Below are positions 16,917-27,582 of a stretch of 64,000 nucleotides of DNA, piece after piece. The translations under genes and the position numbers were made by a program. Positions within the stretch are counted from its first letter, which is position 1, and every line of letters begins with the position of its first letter. A model generated the notes under the pieces. The model was not told the origin of the DNA. It saw only the letters and a list, made by a program, of their open reading frames with translations, and made no database searches. Origin of the DNA: Bilabrum cf. latius (lineage: Eukaryota; Bigyra: Bicosoecida; Bigyra; Bicosoecida); the NCBI GenBank assembly GCA_965178125.1, contig CBCXTV010000001.1, positions 1 through 64,000 on the forward strand. The letters run 5' to 3'.

Positions 16917-19862
16917 CTCCGTCACTCCATCTGGCGGCGAAAATTGCCTCAGTTTCCGGTCCCCGATTCCGGGCCCAGGGACCCCCGAAATTCCCGATTC
17001 CGCGCAGTGCCGAAAGCTCGACATAAACCACAAACACGACACACAACACAACACGATAGCGCCTCCCCACGCGCGGGATTGGGTCCTTCCGCTCGCTGCA
17101 TGTGAGCTGCAGTGTGTTCTTGCCGGGAATGTCACTGGAAGTCGCGCTGCAGTCTGCTCAGGGCGCCTTATGACCATGAAGGCGTCTCAGCACCCGCGAC
17201 GGCAAGAGGGGGCACGCACGACGTTGCGAAGCACCCGCCCTGGGTGAAGAAACTGCGTATCCACAGGAGTCACGTTCAGGTGCGCGAGAATTGGAAAGGC
17301 GGGGTAACTGGTGCAGAGGAGCTTGTTCGCAGCGCGGCTTCCACCAGCGCCGCTGACGGTAAGATGCATCGGTCTCGGTACATGAGTCGGCACGGTGTTG
17401 CGTGATTGACTTCACGATGCGGGAGTGTGCAGCCTTCCGCAGCGGGAGAATTGTATCTCCCCACGACCGCCGAAAAAAAAAAGAAGGCTATGCTGGACTC
17501 GTTCCAGGGAAGGCTATGCGATGAGTATCTCTAGGCGCTTTCCGGAAGACCCACCCACTACACGCTGGTCAGCCCTCCCAAGCGGGAGTGAACCGCGGAT
17601 CCGCGGGCCCGTGAGCGCTGCTGCTACGATCATTTCTGCCCGTTTGACTCTCGCCCACTCTTGCCGTGACCAAAGACGCGCAGATCCTTATGACGCATGA
17701 CACCTCGTCGAGGTGTCGAGACTGCCTCACATTCCCGTTACAAAGACCCACAGCACTGCGACAACGAAATCGGTCACGAAGAGAGCAAGAGGCCGCGCAC
17801 CTGAGCATCACAAAAACCCCGAGAGACATAAACAACACCGTCCCGTGAAGTCCCTGCGACGAGGGGATGCTAAGCGGCTCCCACGGCGGCTCCTCTGCGG
17901 GAAAAGCTGCCGCAGACCTCGAGATGGGATGCACATGACTGCGAAGATTGCGGAACTCGTCCGAAGCCGGTCGCACGAGGGTCACAGCGAATGGAGGCAT
18001 ATCTATGAAATAGAGTCTGCGTGCAAAGCAGCATTCCAACGATCGTCCGCATTCTTCCGAGCAAATCCTTGGGAGCACACATCCTGCGGACGACATCTCT
18101 TTTCTATCCACCCCAGCGTACTCCCCGCACACACTTCTCGCGAATGATTGAGAATTCTGTGCGGCACATGTAATATCAGGCTACCATGATACGCGGAATG
18201 GCGTGCTATTGCTCGCACGTTCGTGCGCCCCCTTCCGAATGCGCTTACCACATCACTATGTTCGTCGGCAACCGTATACACCGTAGGGGTCTTCCCTCCG
18301 ACACCAAGCGTACACGACTGGCCGTAATAGCGCAGCGTAGATGTTTCGGACGTCGCCCAGGACAAGTGTCGACGCCCGGTTCGTCACGATCACTACGTGT
18401 GCACTTCACTCACCGCCCTCCAGCCGCTAGACTTCTTTTGGAGCGCGACATCCTACGACGCGCTATGACACGTAGCCGTAAACCGCAGACGGCCTCGCGT
18501 TCACTGCTTGCAGCGCAAGAGCGTGAACAAGAACCGCCCGCGTGGCACACCTTCGCAGGCGCGGAAGACAAAAAGTTCCTTCTAAGCTTGTATTCGGGTC
18601 CGAAAGCCAAATTCCACTTCGGGGTCGAGAAGGGCGACCCGGGAAATCACCGTACGCTCTGTGAATCCATTTCCCGGGGAAAGTCCCCGAGTTCCCGCTA
18701 CCCGGTCCCAGGCCCAGCGACCCAGGAAAGTTCCCGTCCCCCCGCATGCGGAAACCTCCCACGAAGCACGCCCACCTCACGCTTCACACGCAAAAGTCCA
18801 GGAGTCAAATCCATTCCGGACCCAGCAGTTCACCCCCCGTGACGATTGGGAAAGGCTCTTGCACACACCTTCTCGTCCGAGCAGTCTATGGAGCACACAC
18901 CTGTCTTCGTTGCCTTTTCCGGCCAAAAATGCAGGGAGTTCGAAGGGGAAGTAGCAAGCGCGGAAGACCGCTTTCGAAACGCAGGTGCTCAGGGAAAAAC
19001 AACCAGAGCGTCCCTGATCCTCGGCAGAGCCGTCCAGGAGGGACGGGCACGGACGGGCATCGCAGATCTTGCAGCGCCACCATTCGCCGGGATGGGCGAC
19101 CGGACGAGGGCGACCACAAGTACGTAGCGTGCGACGTCCGTCAGTCGCCATGTTGCGCTGATTCGCTTTCGCGGCACGACTTCCAGGGCCGGCCTTACTC
19201 ACTCCTCGGAGTCCGCGTGTGGATTCTCCCCTGCGCATGATCTGCCGCTCTAGATGCTACACAAAGATCCCGCTCGGATGACCCCCTCTGTGCATTCTGC
19301 AAGATTTTACGCGCCTCCATTCAATGCGCGAAGCATGCACCGCAGCAGTCTGAGTCCGGTGACCACCTTCAATAGCGTGGGACAAATTCCGTCCGCGATG
19401 TGCATTCGGGCATGCTCCCCTTTCCGAGTCTCTGTGACCCGTAGTGCGTCCGCGGCCAACGACTCAGGACTCCACGATGGTACGCACGAGTTGCATTCCT
19501 TGCACGAAGCGTGCGGAGAGAAAGCGATGCTCAGACATCGAGGCGCTTGGAGGGTCTGCACGCGACATGCTTCGAGAGGCCATGCAAACATGCGAAACCA
19601 GAACTGAGGTTCCTCATCGTTCCTGCTGTCGAGCGCTCAATTGGGGCATCGGATCAGGACGAAGCTCGCGAAGAGAGGGCGCGGGTGTCCCCATCCAAAA
19701 ATCCGCCGCCTTCAAGGCTCATGTTCCCGGATCCTGCATTCGCGAGTTTCGGGAGCAGAAGTGCAAGATCGCCGCTGGACACACAGCGCATGCCATTTCC
19801 CGTCTCTGGAGATGTCGGGCTTCCAGGCGCAATTCGGACACCATCGCCAGGACCTCGGGAAG
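16917..19862. other. Gene-poor left part of U1
   Basis: About 2.9 kb without a recognisable gene. ORFs up to about 220 codons exist in several overlapping frames, but none looks like a known family. Landmarks are a CA-rich stretch (17024-17056), an A10 run near 17474, and a diverged copy (18606-18740) of the 135 bp sequence at 16866-17000. Between about 19480 and 19900 two + frames (MVRTSCIPCTKR... and a Ser/Pro-rich frame) look mildly protein-like and could belong to a longer 5-prime part of the next gene if a frameshift or intron is present. U2 repeats this region at 58821-61766. Confidence 0.5.
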
Positions 19863-22373
19863 ATGACATGTCTGCTGATCTGCAGGGAAGAGTCCCGCTT
19901 CGAGGAGTGGCGACAAAAAAAAGGGGCGCGAGAACTCCACGAGCACATGGGAGCGGTCCTTCGGCTCCCCAATCCAGTGTTTCCGCAGACCGACAGGGAC
20001 CCAGATGGACGCGACATCGTCAAAGACCAGGCCCTCTTGGATATCTTCTCCGGCAAGATAACGGACTGGAGCAAATACAATCCGGCCACTGTTGGGGCGA
20101 TCCAATCCCATCGAAACGCATGGCTGTGGGCTGAGAACCACACGCCGACGGAATGGCTCATGGTTGTCGAAGATGATATCGAACCTCGCGAAGCATGCGT
20201 GGATCGGCTACTCGTAGTTCTTCACGCCATCGCGAAAAACCCCAAGGTGACGCAGATGGCCATGTTAGCGGGGTCAGAAGCACCGAGAATGGTCACCCTC
20301 CAGCGCGAAAACTCCACCTCCATCCACAATTGCGAGCGCCTCTTGGACGTGCGGACCTATCCGGCGCACTGGGTAGACAACACATTTGTGGTCCCCTACC
20401 ACGTCGGCATGGGCCTAAAGTGGTATCTCATCAGCCCGGAGGGGAGGAAGGCGCTCCTGAAGATGCGGATCCCGAACCGAAGCTTCGAACGCTGCGTCTG
20501 GCGCCGCCTCTTCGACACGTTCCAAGGGCCGGTATGGAAGTGGGGAGATTGCCTCCGCATGACATCTGTGCTGGCAGCCAGCCCGGTCCTCGCATCGACT
20601 CCCGAGAGCATGGACACGGAGTGGGGGGGCTCGGGACGACGAAGTGCGGATGCAGGGCACAGTATGAAACCGTACATAATGGTCGACCCGAGTGACGACT
20701 GGACTCTTGGCGAGCGATTAAACACATTGTCCGTCGTGATGTCCGTGTGCGCGGCCCTGAGTTGGGGGGTTGTCCTCGTCTGGGAAAAAACAGAGCGCGT
20801 GCCCATCTCCTACGAAGACTTGTGCGGTGTTCACGAGCACGCCGGCGAAACCAACACGTTCGTCCACCTCCTCCAGGACAAACGCGGCGGGTCGTATTCG
20901 TACTTCCTGAGGTACGGAGACATCCGCATCCACGTGGTGCAGCCGATGATGTGCATCCCCACCCTCGACAGAATGCTCGACATGGTAGCCCTGAAGAGGC
21001 CCAAGATGAACACCCTGCCTCCCTTGAAATGGCAGACCGCTCGATGGATCCAAGTCAAGCAGAAGTGGATCGATAAACTCCACACGGAGATGCCGGGGGC
21101 CGAGCTGCCCTCATGGCTGGAGTGGCCACCCTCAACCCACGCGCTTGTCCTCTGCGACGACAGGGACTTGGCGGCGCACTGCCTCGAGGGGAGATGCCAA
21201 AAGGAGCAGCAGGAGTGGATGAACGACGGGAAGGACAACAGCATCCAGCACTACATCCTTGAGGCAAAGCAAGCGCTGCAGAACGAGTTGGAAGACATCC
21301 TAAAGGGGGACAGCAGCTCACGCCTCGTCGTGATCCGCATGACAACCAAACTGCTGGGACAGGTCTGGGTGGACATGATGAAGCACCTCACGAAGCAGTT
21401 CGGGAAGCGCATCATAACGCCAACGTTCCTCCTCCCGAAAATGATCCCCAAAAGGAGGCACGACGAAAAGAACCCGAGTGATGATTGGATTACTTGGGGA
21501 GCATCCTTGGCGAAAACCGTGGGCCTCCTCACGCTCATACCTCCGATGCAAGTGCACTATCCCATCATGAGCTGGACCGTGGCCTGGAACCACTTCATGT
21601 TTAAGGGCAGGACTGCCACGGACACCGTGATCCCAGACGTCATCCGAACTCTGTACGCTCCGCACAAGAGCAACAGGAAGCAGCTCCTCAAGAACGGCCC
21701 GCTGTGCCAGACGAGGCGCGCCGTGCTGGACTCGCCCGCACTGCGGGACATTGCGAACAACTACTCAAGGGCCAAGGACAAGACCTATAACCTCTTGAGT
21801 TATTCCAAATGGTTTGCCGAAGAAGCCATGTGGCACATGATCAAGTACGCGGAAAGCACGCAGTGCATCGTCGACCCGTTCGTGAGCCGCCAGTGCCAAA
21901 AGGTCTTCGAGCACATCCCCTCGGACGACATCGGCCATGCGGACGCCCGGCTCCGGTACAACCTTCAGGATGCCGACGACCGAGGTTACCGCTTCAACGC
22001 GGGGCATCTCTACACCGCGGTGCAGGGCATCAAAACGGTGAACATCGCATACAACAAGTGGCTCACCGAGCAGGCACAGAGTCATTCCGAATGGAGCTGG
22101 GGCAAAACGTTCATCAAGCTTGTGATCAACCAGTGGCGGCAGCAGCAGGGCAGTGAGCCGTATGACGTGGACGAGGAGGAGTACGTGAGCCTTCCGCGGA
22201 CCTTCCACGGGAATTCGTTGAAGCTCGCGAGGAGCGTAAGCCTCCAGGACACGAGATCCTGCTCCAGATCGTCCTCATCCTATTCCAGGTCGCCCTCCAC
22301 CAACAGGACTGAGGCACAGCCTTCGAAGAGAGCGCGCCTGACCCCGGCACCCGGCGTAAAGCACGAGCCCTGA
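19863..22373 (+). CDS. Glycosyltransferase-like protein (GT25-like N-terminal domain)
   Basis: 836 aa from ATG 19863 (MTCLLICREES); the frame is open upstream to 19641, but that part looks non-native. Residues about 75-110 read GAIQSHRNAWLWAE...WLMVVEDDIEP, matching the SHxxxW and EDD (103-105) landmarks of family-25 glycosyltransferases (LPS or procollagen galactosyltransferase type), where the acidic triad binds metal and sugar nucleotide. A second segment from residue 283 (GERLNTLSVVMSVCAALSWG) resembles the opening of fucosyltransferase-like folds, a weaker match. Residues from about 770 on are Ser/Arg-rich and basic. No signal peptide or membrane segment is evident. Fragments of this ORF seed the palindrome, the 72 bp repeats and the chimeras in X. 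Substrate unknown. Confidence 0.55.
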   Translation: MTCLLICREESRFEEWRQKKGARELHEHMGAVLRLPNPVFPQTDRDPDGRDIVKDQALLDIFSGKITDWSKYNPATVGAIQSHRNAWLWAENHTPTEWLMVVEDDIEPREACVDRLLVVLHAIAKNPKVTQMAMLAGSEAPRMVTLQRENSTSIHNCERLLDVRTYPAHWVDNTFVVPYHVGMGLKWYLISPEGRKALLKMRIPNRSFERCVWRRLFDTFQGPVWKWGDCLRMTSVLAASPVLASTPESMDTEWGGSGRRSADAGHSMKPYIMVDPSDDWTLGERLNTLSVVMSVCAALSWGVVLVWEKTERVPISYEDLCGVHEHAGETNTFVHLLQDKRGGSYSYFLRYGDIRIHVVQPMMCIPTLDRMLDMVALKRPKMNTLPPLKWQTARWIQVKQKWIDKLHTEMPGAELPSWLEWPPSTHALVLCDDRDLAAHCLEGRCQKEQQEWMNDGKDNSIQHYILEAKQALQNELEDILKGDSSSRLVVIRMTTKLLGQVWVDMMKHLTKQFGKRIITPTFLLPKMIPKRRHDEKNPSDDWITWGASLAKTVGLLTLIPPMQVHYPIMSWTVAWNHFMFKGRTATDTVIPDVIRTLYAPHKSNRKQLLKNGPLCQTRRAVLDSPALRDIANNYSRAKDKTYNLLSYSKWFAEEAMWHMIKYAESTQCIVDPFVSRQCQKVFEHIPSDDIGHADARLRYNLQDADDRGYRFNAGHLYTAVQGIKTVNIAYNKWLTEQAQSHSEWSWGKTFIKLVINQWRQQQGSEPYDVDEEEYVSLPRTFHGNSLKLARSVSLQDTRSCSRSSSSYSRSPSTNRTEAQPSKRARLTPAPGVKHEP

Positions 22374-23247
22374 CGACGAAATGCCGCAGAACAGCGCGTT
22401 GCGGGGAGACAAAGCTCCGCGGGCAACAGCAGAAGGCCGCCGAGCGCCGGAGTTGGAGGGTCACATAGTTCCATCGGTCCCATTCTCTCCGGAAGTCGCA
22501 TAGCACGTAGAGATCCGCATGCTCTCGGTGCATGAACGCTGGCAGCACGCAGTGCCAAAGTCGCAAAGCGCTTCAGAGTCACAAGTCCAGAAGTTCTTCT
22601 GCCAATGTGTGTCCTCTTCCCGCTCATGTGTGCATCCTCGGAGGAAGTCTGGAGATGACAGGACCCAGCACGCACCACATCAGAAGTCCTTTTTTAAAGC
22701 GGCATCGTCAGACAAAAATCTGGAACGCCCTTCCGCAAAAAAGAGTGCTGCCCACAGAAAAAAGGGAAACACCTGAGGCCCCAGAAGCCAAAGGGAGGAC
22801 CGCGAAGGACGCAGTTTCGAGGTCACACTTTCCGGGACCAGTTTTGAGCCCAAAAAGGGGTACACAAGAGGAAAACACGATGCGGGAGGCTTGAAATTGT
22901 CACCGAAAACGGGCCCAAAATTGGGACCCCTTTTTCGCAAATTTCGCAGCATCCAGACGACCCAGAAAGGCTTTCCCAGGCGCCGCCTCGAAGCTCACCT
23001 TCTCGCATGCAACCATGACGCAGCCCCACCTCCTCATGCAGACGCGTCTGAGAGACCCCGCAGTGGAACTTCTCCCATTCTGCGCAGGAAGCACTTCAGT
23101 CTACAAGGACCCGCGCACTTCTTACCGCACCACCTCCATGTGAAAGCACTTCTCGCGGAGTTTTTTTCGGGCCCAGGAATACAGCAACTGCCAGAAGCTT
23201 CGCACAGAAAAGCAGCCCACTCAGGAAGCAAACTCACTGCACACCCC
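22374..23247. other. Intergenic stretch between glycosyltransferase and coiled-coil genes
   Basis: No supported gene; an open frame runs through from 22891 but looks non-native. 22891-22945, read on the minus strand, resembles 28812-28862 on the plus strand (shared core TTTTGGGCCC...TTTCGGT). It is thus a candidate inverted pair bracketing the coiled-coil, Rep and zinc-ribbon genes. Confidence 0.45.
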
Positions 23248-23718
23248 ATGGCGAGCGACGCAGAACCGGAGGACGCAATGCGGCTCGACTCCCCTAGAGA
23301 TGCGGATGCAGCGGCGCCACCCGAAGCGACGGAGGCAGGATCACAGAAACCAGATCATGCGCAGCAGTTCTTCGAGGAGCCCTGCCCGAAAGACGGACAC
23401 ATGGAAGCGCCAGAGAAGACCGCCAAGACGGACGAACCTGGCGACACACCCTTGTTCGTCGACAAGTGGACGGCAGCGATCACACGCCTTACCGAGGAGC
23501 GCAAGGCTCTCAAGCTCGAGCAGCGGGCTAAAACGAAGGCCATCCGCAAAACCATCCGGCAGAAAAGGCGCACCATGAAGAACGCCAAAAAACTCACAGA
23601 CGACGAGCTCGCCCAAATCGTGCTAGACAGGAAGATCTTGCAGTTGGTGCAAAAAGAAGAGATCGCAGCACGCAGCTCCGCCAACTCCTCAACGAGCCAG
23701 GCGAAGTCGACCTTGTGA
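23248..23718 (+). CDS. Small basic coiled-coil protein
   Basis: 156 aa from the ATG at 23248 (MASDAEPEDAMRLD); the ORF is open further upstream, but the acidic N-terminus after this Met looks native. Residues 1-65 are acidic and disordered. From WTAAITRLTEERKALK onward comes a strongly charged helix, with a segment NAKKLTDDELAQIV that resembles a lysine-rich coiled-coil motif I associate with dinoflagellate predicted proteins (recollection, not checked). A decayed copy of its 3-prime end lies in X (9381-9540). Function unknown. Confidence 0.5.
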   Translation: MASDAEPEDAMRLDSPRDADAAAPPEATEAGSQKPDHAQQFFEEPCPKDGHMEAPEKTAKTDEPGDTPLFVDKWTAAITRLTEERKALKLEQRAKTKAIRKTIRQKRRTMKNAKKLTDDELAQIVLDRKILQLVQKEEIAARSSANSSTSQAKSTL

Positions 23719-24073
23719 GAAGCGCTTCCCGTGTTCAGAGAACCGAGGATTACAGATAGACCCCGCGTCACAGAAGCCATCGCAAGAGGGCAGAGCGTCA
23801 AGTACAGCGCAGTCTTGACGGACACAGATAGCCCGAGCAGCACAAAGCAGCGGATGCGGCTGCCCAGCGGAGTCGCGCACTCGGACAGCATACACGGGAC
23901 GTGCTGGCAGAAATCACTCAGTCCGCGAGCACCGTCGTCAAGAGCACGGGAGGGGCAGACTCGACATGCACAACTTTGAAAAACGGGAGGGCACGAAAGG
24001 AAGACAAATTTGGCATTAATCCTTGATTACCCCCGCCCCCCCGTAGAATCAGAGCGAGGAGATATGCTCGGAA

Positions 24074-24390
24074 GGTCCGGGGGGCAGTCGCAGAAAAGTG
24101 CACGCGAAAATAAGAGGAAAGGAGACCCCCCAAACCCACGTAGTGCGATCCTGGGTGGTACCCTCTAAGGTACTAAGAATCCTTCCCCCGAAAATCGCAC
24201 TACATCGGTCCCTGGCGTCGGGGAAAGCGGAAAAAAGGGGAGCACTACCGTGAAAAAATCCTGCATTTTACAGGAAAATCGGAGCACTACGTGTCAAAAA
24301 CTGGGGGTTTTTGAGGTTTTTTTTCCAGAAAAACGGCATTTTTTTATGTAAAAACCGCGCGAAACGAGCACTACCGAGCACTACATCGCC
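24074..24390. promoter_or_regulatory. Hairpin element and iteron-like GCACTAC cluster upstream of Rep
   Basis: 24074-24212 is a copy of the X hairpin element, with a terminal 10 bp stem GTAGTGCGAT/ATCGCACTAC. GCACTAC then recurs in direct orientation at 24197, 24242, 24284, 24368 and 24378, with one inverted copy at 24140, all within about 245 bp. A short stem TCCTG/CAGGA lies between. Rep proteins of rolling-circle replicons bind iterated short motifs next to a stem-loop origin, and this cluster lies 500-750 bp upstream of the Rep ORF. An origin role is inference; no canonical nonanucleotide was recognised. Confidence 0.45.
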
Positions 24391-24892
24391 TCCTCCAGTC
24401 GTGTTTCGCATTTTTTTCGCTGGCCGAAAATGTCTCCGAAGGCGCTGCCTCGAGGGGGGGTTCCGATGGCTGATTTTGGGCGTTCTGTTGTCGATTTCGC
24501 GTGCATTTCAGGTTGTCGGCGAGGCCTTTTTGGCGTATGTCGCAGTTCGGATGCCCTCGAACGTCGTGTCTCATGTGGTATTCGCCGGTTTCTATGTTGG
24601 AGAAGGCGGTCGGTCGATCATCCTCTCTGGCAGGCTCCGAAGTGCGTTTGTGATCGTGCTAATTGCAACGCCATGCTTTCCTTCGTTGGCTTCGAGAATC
24701 CTTCCCTCGGAAGCGGTAGTACCTCGCCCAGGGCGGCACGAGCTGCAGACTCAGCTGCCTCGGTGCTCATGTGTGTCCCGTGTCAGCAGTTTCGGTGTTA
24801 CGAACAGCAAGGATTCTGGGCATTGCGTGTCGGAGGCAAGTGTTCTATCTTGAGGCATTCCGCGATTCGTCGAAGGATTATTTGCGCAAATA
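24391..24892. other. Region upstream of Rep
   Basis: 500 bp, GC-moderate, with T-rich start. Open frames exist (for example 24430-25167 in another phase) but none is recognised. It may hold the Rep 5-prime UTR; no promoter motif is definable. Confidence 0.4.
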
Positions 24893-27178
24893 ATGTCGGC
24901 TCCGTTCAAGGGCGAAACGATGAGTTTGTCTGTTGCCGAGTCGCTGAAGTCCCGAGTCGCATCCTGCTCCTGGGATCCCGCGTGGGTTTCCGCGAGCTGC
25001 GTGCCGTGCGATGGCCTCCCCACAAGCCAGGAGTCAGAAGCGTCCACGACGGCGACCTCTGCTTTGTTAGGGGTGTCCGAGGCGTCCCCAACGTGCTCGT
25101 GTGGCCTCGGTGTCTCCAATTCGGTGGCTGCAGCGCGCGCGGCCGCTGTCCCGAGTTTTGGCTTTGACGATGCGGAGAACGACTTCGACGCCAGTCTCGA
25201 CATGATTGAGGCCTCATGCGAGGTCGCATGCGAGGCAGAATGCGAGGGCGATCCGGGAGCCTGCTTGTTGTCCCACGGCAAGTCGAGCGGTCAGTGGCAG
25301 ATCGGCGTAGTGGGTGAACGAGTCCTTTATGAGGGCCTCAGCGTTGAGGGCGACATTCCTGGCCGCGTTGCTGCCTCCGAAGCGCTCGCCGCGGGTGTCA
25401 TCAATTTGGAACCCCCGTCAGAGGAAGTACTTTTGCCGGTGCAGCTTCTGCGGAGTAGTCAAGGTTACCGTGGGGTTCTGCCCATCGAGGATTCTGCGCC
25501 CGATGCGAGGGGGCGACCGCAGATGCTCATGCTCCCCGATTTCGTGCCCCGCGTGAAGAGGCGGCGTCTTCGGCAGAAGTGCGACCCTGCTGAGGGCGAT
25601 GCAGCACCGAGTCTTGCGGCTCATCTCGGACCTCCGCCCGCGGCTCGTGCCGCGGCCGGAGCGTCTGGGCCGCAGCGCTCGACTGGAAGGCCTTCGACTC
25701 GTCCTATTGATAGTGTCATCTATCGTCTCCTGCGGGTTTTCCCTGACGATTTCAAGTTGGCGTTTCCGGCGTCGGTGTCACACCAGCGGAAGCGGTGCCT
25801 CATCAGGGAGGCGCTTCGCAATGTACCCGGTGACCGCATGTGCATCTTGAAAGACTGGGCTGCGGGGGCGGAGGACACTCCTTGCCAGCTTCGTTTCGAG
25901 GAGCTCTTCCCGGAGCTTGCGCGGCAGCGGGACGAAGTTGTGAGGAATCCGGGATCGCACTCAGTGCCCGTGGGCGAGATTGTGCCTGCGTCCGACAAGA
26001 ACACGAGGCGGGGAAGGGCCGTGATGCTTACCTTTCACGGTCGCTGGGGTGTCGAAAAGGAGCCTGTGCGCGACATCATGTCGGCATCCGTGGCAAGGGG
26101 CGTCCTGAGGCGATTGGTTCTCGCGTCTCCGTTCTATGTGGAGCTTTGGGCCACCTTCAAGGCATGGGCGCAGGACATCGCGCGGCGGATGATGTGGCCT
26201 CAGCTGTCCATGAAAATGGAGCTCTCCCTGCACCGCAAGCACGCCGCAAACTTGGTGCACTTCCACGTATGCATGACGGATTCCGAGAAGTCGCATCGTT
26301 GTCGCGTGGCGGAGGATTTCATGTGGGCCGGCAGCAGGCCGAATGTCGTCTACGGCTCCGGGCGGTCAGCGAAGGCGCAGGAACGTGGCGCGTCGGAGTT
26401 ACACTATTATTGTCAAGCTCCCAAAGTCGGTGCGCTGCTTTGCGCCACGAACTACCGAGCCGGACGCGATTTCGTCGTCAATGGTAAGTTCGTGCACGCG
26501 TTGTTCGCACGCTTCAAAATGGATCCGGACGTCGCGAGAAGGGAACTCGTGGCGTATCGGTGTCGGGACGCCGAGAACTTAGTGCGCGCCATCGACTTCC
26601 ACATACAGAATACCGCGGAGAGGAGAGAGGTGTGCGCGCAGGCCGCGGTGCACGTAGTGACGAAGCTCCGCCCCTTTAAGGTGGTGCCCGAAGTCGAGAA
26701 GTGGCGCGAGAGCTATCGTCAGGAGTGGTTCGCGCACATGCGCTTCAAGTTCCTTGTCTTGGTGGGGGACTCCCGGTTCGGGAAGACAGTGTACGCGCGG
26801 AATCTCTTCGGGAGCGAAAGGACTCTTGTTGTGAACTGTCAGGGCAGTGTGGAACCTCCGCTCCGTGGCTTCGATCGAAGTCGGCATGTGGCCATTGTGT
26901 TCGACGAGGCAAATGCCCTGTGGGTCGTCAACAACAAACAGGTCTTTCAGGCTGGCCTTGACCCCTCCCTGCTCGGCCAGAGCAAGACGAACAGCCTCGC
27001 ATACTCTGTGTGGCTCCACGGTATCGCCCTGATCATCTGCACGAATTCGTGGGGCTCTGACGTGACGGAGTCGGCGGACCGCGATTGGCTTGACAACAAC
27101 TGCACGAAAGTGGAGGTGAAAGATCGGCTCTACTTCGACGAGGACTTGTTGTCTCTCACGGATGTGCAGAAGAGCTGA
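24893..27178 (+). CDS. Rep-like protein: HUH endonuclease plus SF3-type helicase
   Basis: 761 aa from ATG 24893. Residues 1-370 are long, Ser/Ala/Glu-rich and without recognised fold. Then come rolling-circle replication motifs: VMLTFHG (motif I, Thr380), VHFHVCM (HUH, His456 and His458), and LHYYCQAPK with Tyr505/Tyr506 and Lys511 (candidate catalytic Tyr motif). A P-loop follows: Walker A GDSRFGKT (625-632), Walker B VAIVFDEAN (Asp671) and motif C ALIICTNSW (Asn718), the order seen in CRESS-DNA Rep proteins. Such proteins nick one strand, stay bound to the 5-prime end and unwind DNA. The N-terminal extension is far longer than in small viral Reps, and the gene looks cellular or endogenised. 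Fragments of it occur in X. All core residues are intact. Confidence 0.8.
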   Translation: MSAPFKGETMSLSVAESLKSRVASCSWDPAWVSASCVPCDGLPTSQESEASTTATSALLGVSEASPTCSCGLGVSNSVAAARAAAVPSFGFDDAENDFDASLDMIEASCEVACEAECEGDPGACLLSHGKSSGQWQIGVVGERVLYEGLSVEGDIPGRVAASEALAAGVINLEPPSEEVLLPVQLLRSSQGYRGVLPIEDSAPDARGRPQMLMLPDFVPRVKRRRLRQKCDPAEGDAAPSLAAHLGPPPAARAAAGASGPQRSTGRPSTRPIDSVIYRLLRVFPDDFKLAFPASVSHQRKRCLIREALRNVPGDRMCILKDWAAGAEDTPCQLRFEELFPELARQRDEVVRNPGSHSVPVGEIVPASDKNTRRGRAVMLTFHGRWGVEKEPVRDIMSASVARGVLRRLVLASPFYVELWATFKAWAQDIARRMMWPQLSMKMELSLHRKHAANLVHFHVCMTDSEKSHRCRVAEDFMWAGSRPNVVYGSGRSAKAQERGASELHYYCQAPKVGALLCATNYRAGRDFVVNGKFVHALFARFKMDPDVARRELVAYRCRDAENLVRAIDFHIQNTAERREVCAQAAVHVVTKLRPFKVVPEVEKWRESYRQEWFAHMRFKFLVLVGDSRFGKTVYARNLFGSERTLVVNCQGSVEPPLRGFDRSRHVAIVFDEANALWVVNNKQVFQAGLDPSLLGQSKTNSLAYSVWLHGIALIICTNSWGSDVTESADRDWLDNNCTKVEVKDRLYFDEDLLSLTDVQKS

Positions 27179-27582
27179 CGCCGGCCGCTGAGGTTTTCAG
27201 TCCGGTTCACACGAGCGCCGGAGCCGCAGCGGCAGCCGCTTCGGTGCTCCTGAAGGTCTAATGTCCTCAATGCGTTTCGTGTGCAAAAAGGATGTGGTTT
27301 CTACATGGGGGCATTCCGCAAGTTTCATGTGGTCCGTCGCGTTCGTCCGGGGGAGTGCTTGCCTAGTATTGGGAGCTTGCCTGACACACACACACGTGGC
27401 ACCCAGCCTGATGGGTTGCAAGTGTGTGTGTGTCTCCGCAGTGCCGCGGTTGGGACCCGGCGGGTCGTTTGCTTTTACGTCGCCGCGTCGCGCGCCGACG
27501 AGACATTTCTTGGTCTCAGAAGCCTCTGCTTCCGGTAGGCGCGCCGTGTACACTCGCGGGCCGAAGGTGGGTGCGTTGCTTG
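27179..27582. other. Spacer between Rep and zinc-ribbon genes
   Basis: About 400 bp with overlapping open frames and a CA/GT-rich stretch (27380-27440). No gene recognised. It may contain the 3-prime UTR of Rep. Confidence 0.4.

Noticed and set aside
19511-20134. Second + frame through the start of the glycosyltransferase ORF as a separate gene
   Set aside because: Mildly protein-like before 19900, but after that it overlaps the better-supported frame; kept only as a note on the possible 5-prime extension.
23034-23891. Minus-strand ORFs opposite the coiled-coil gene
   Set aside because: Antisense of the charged helix region; no independent features.
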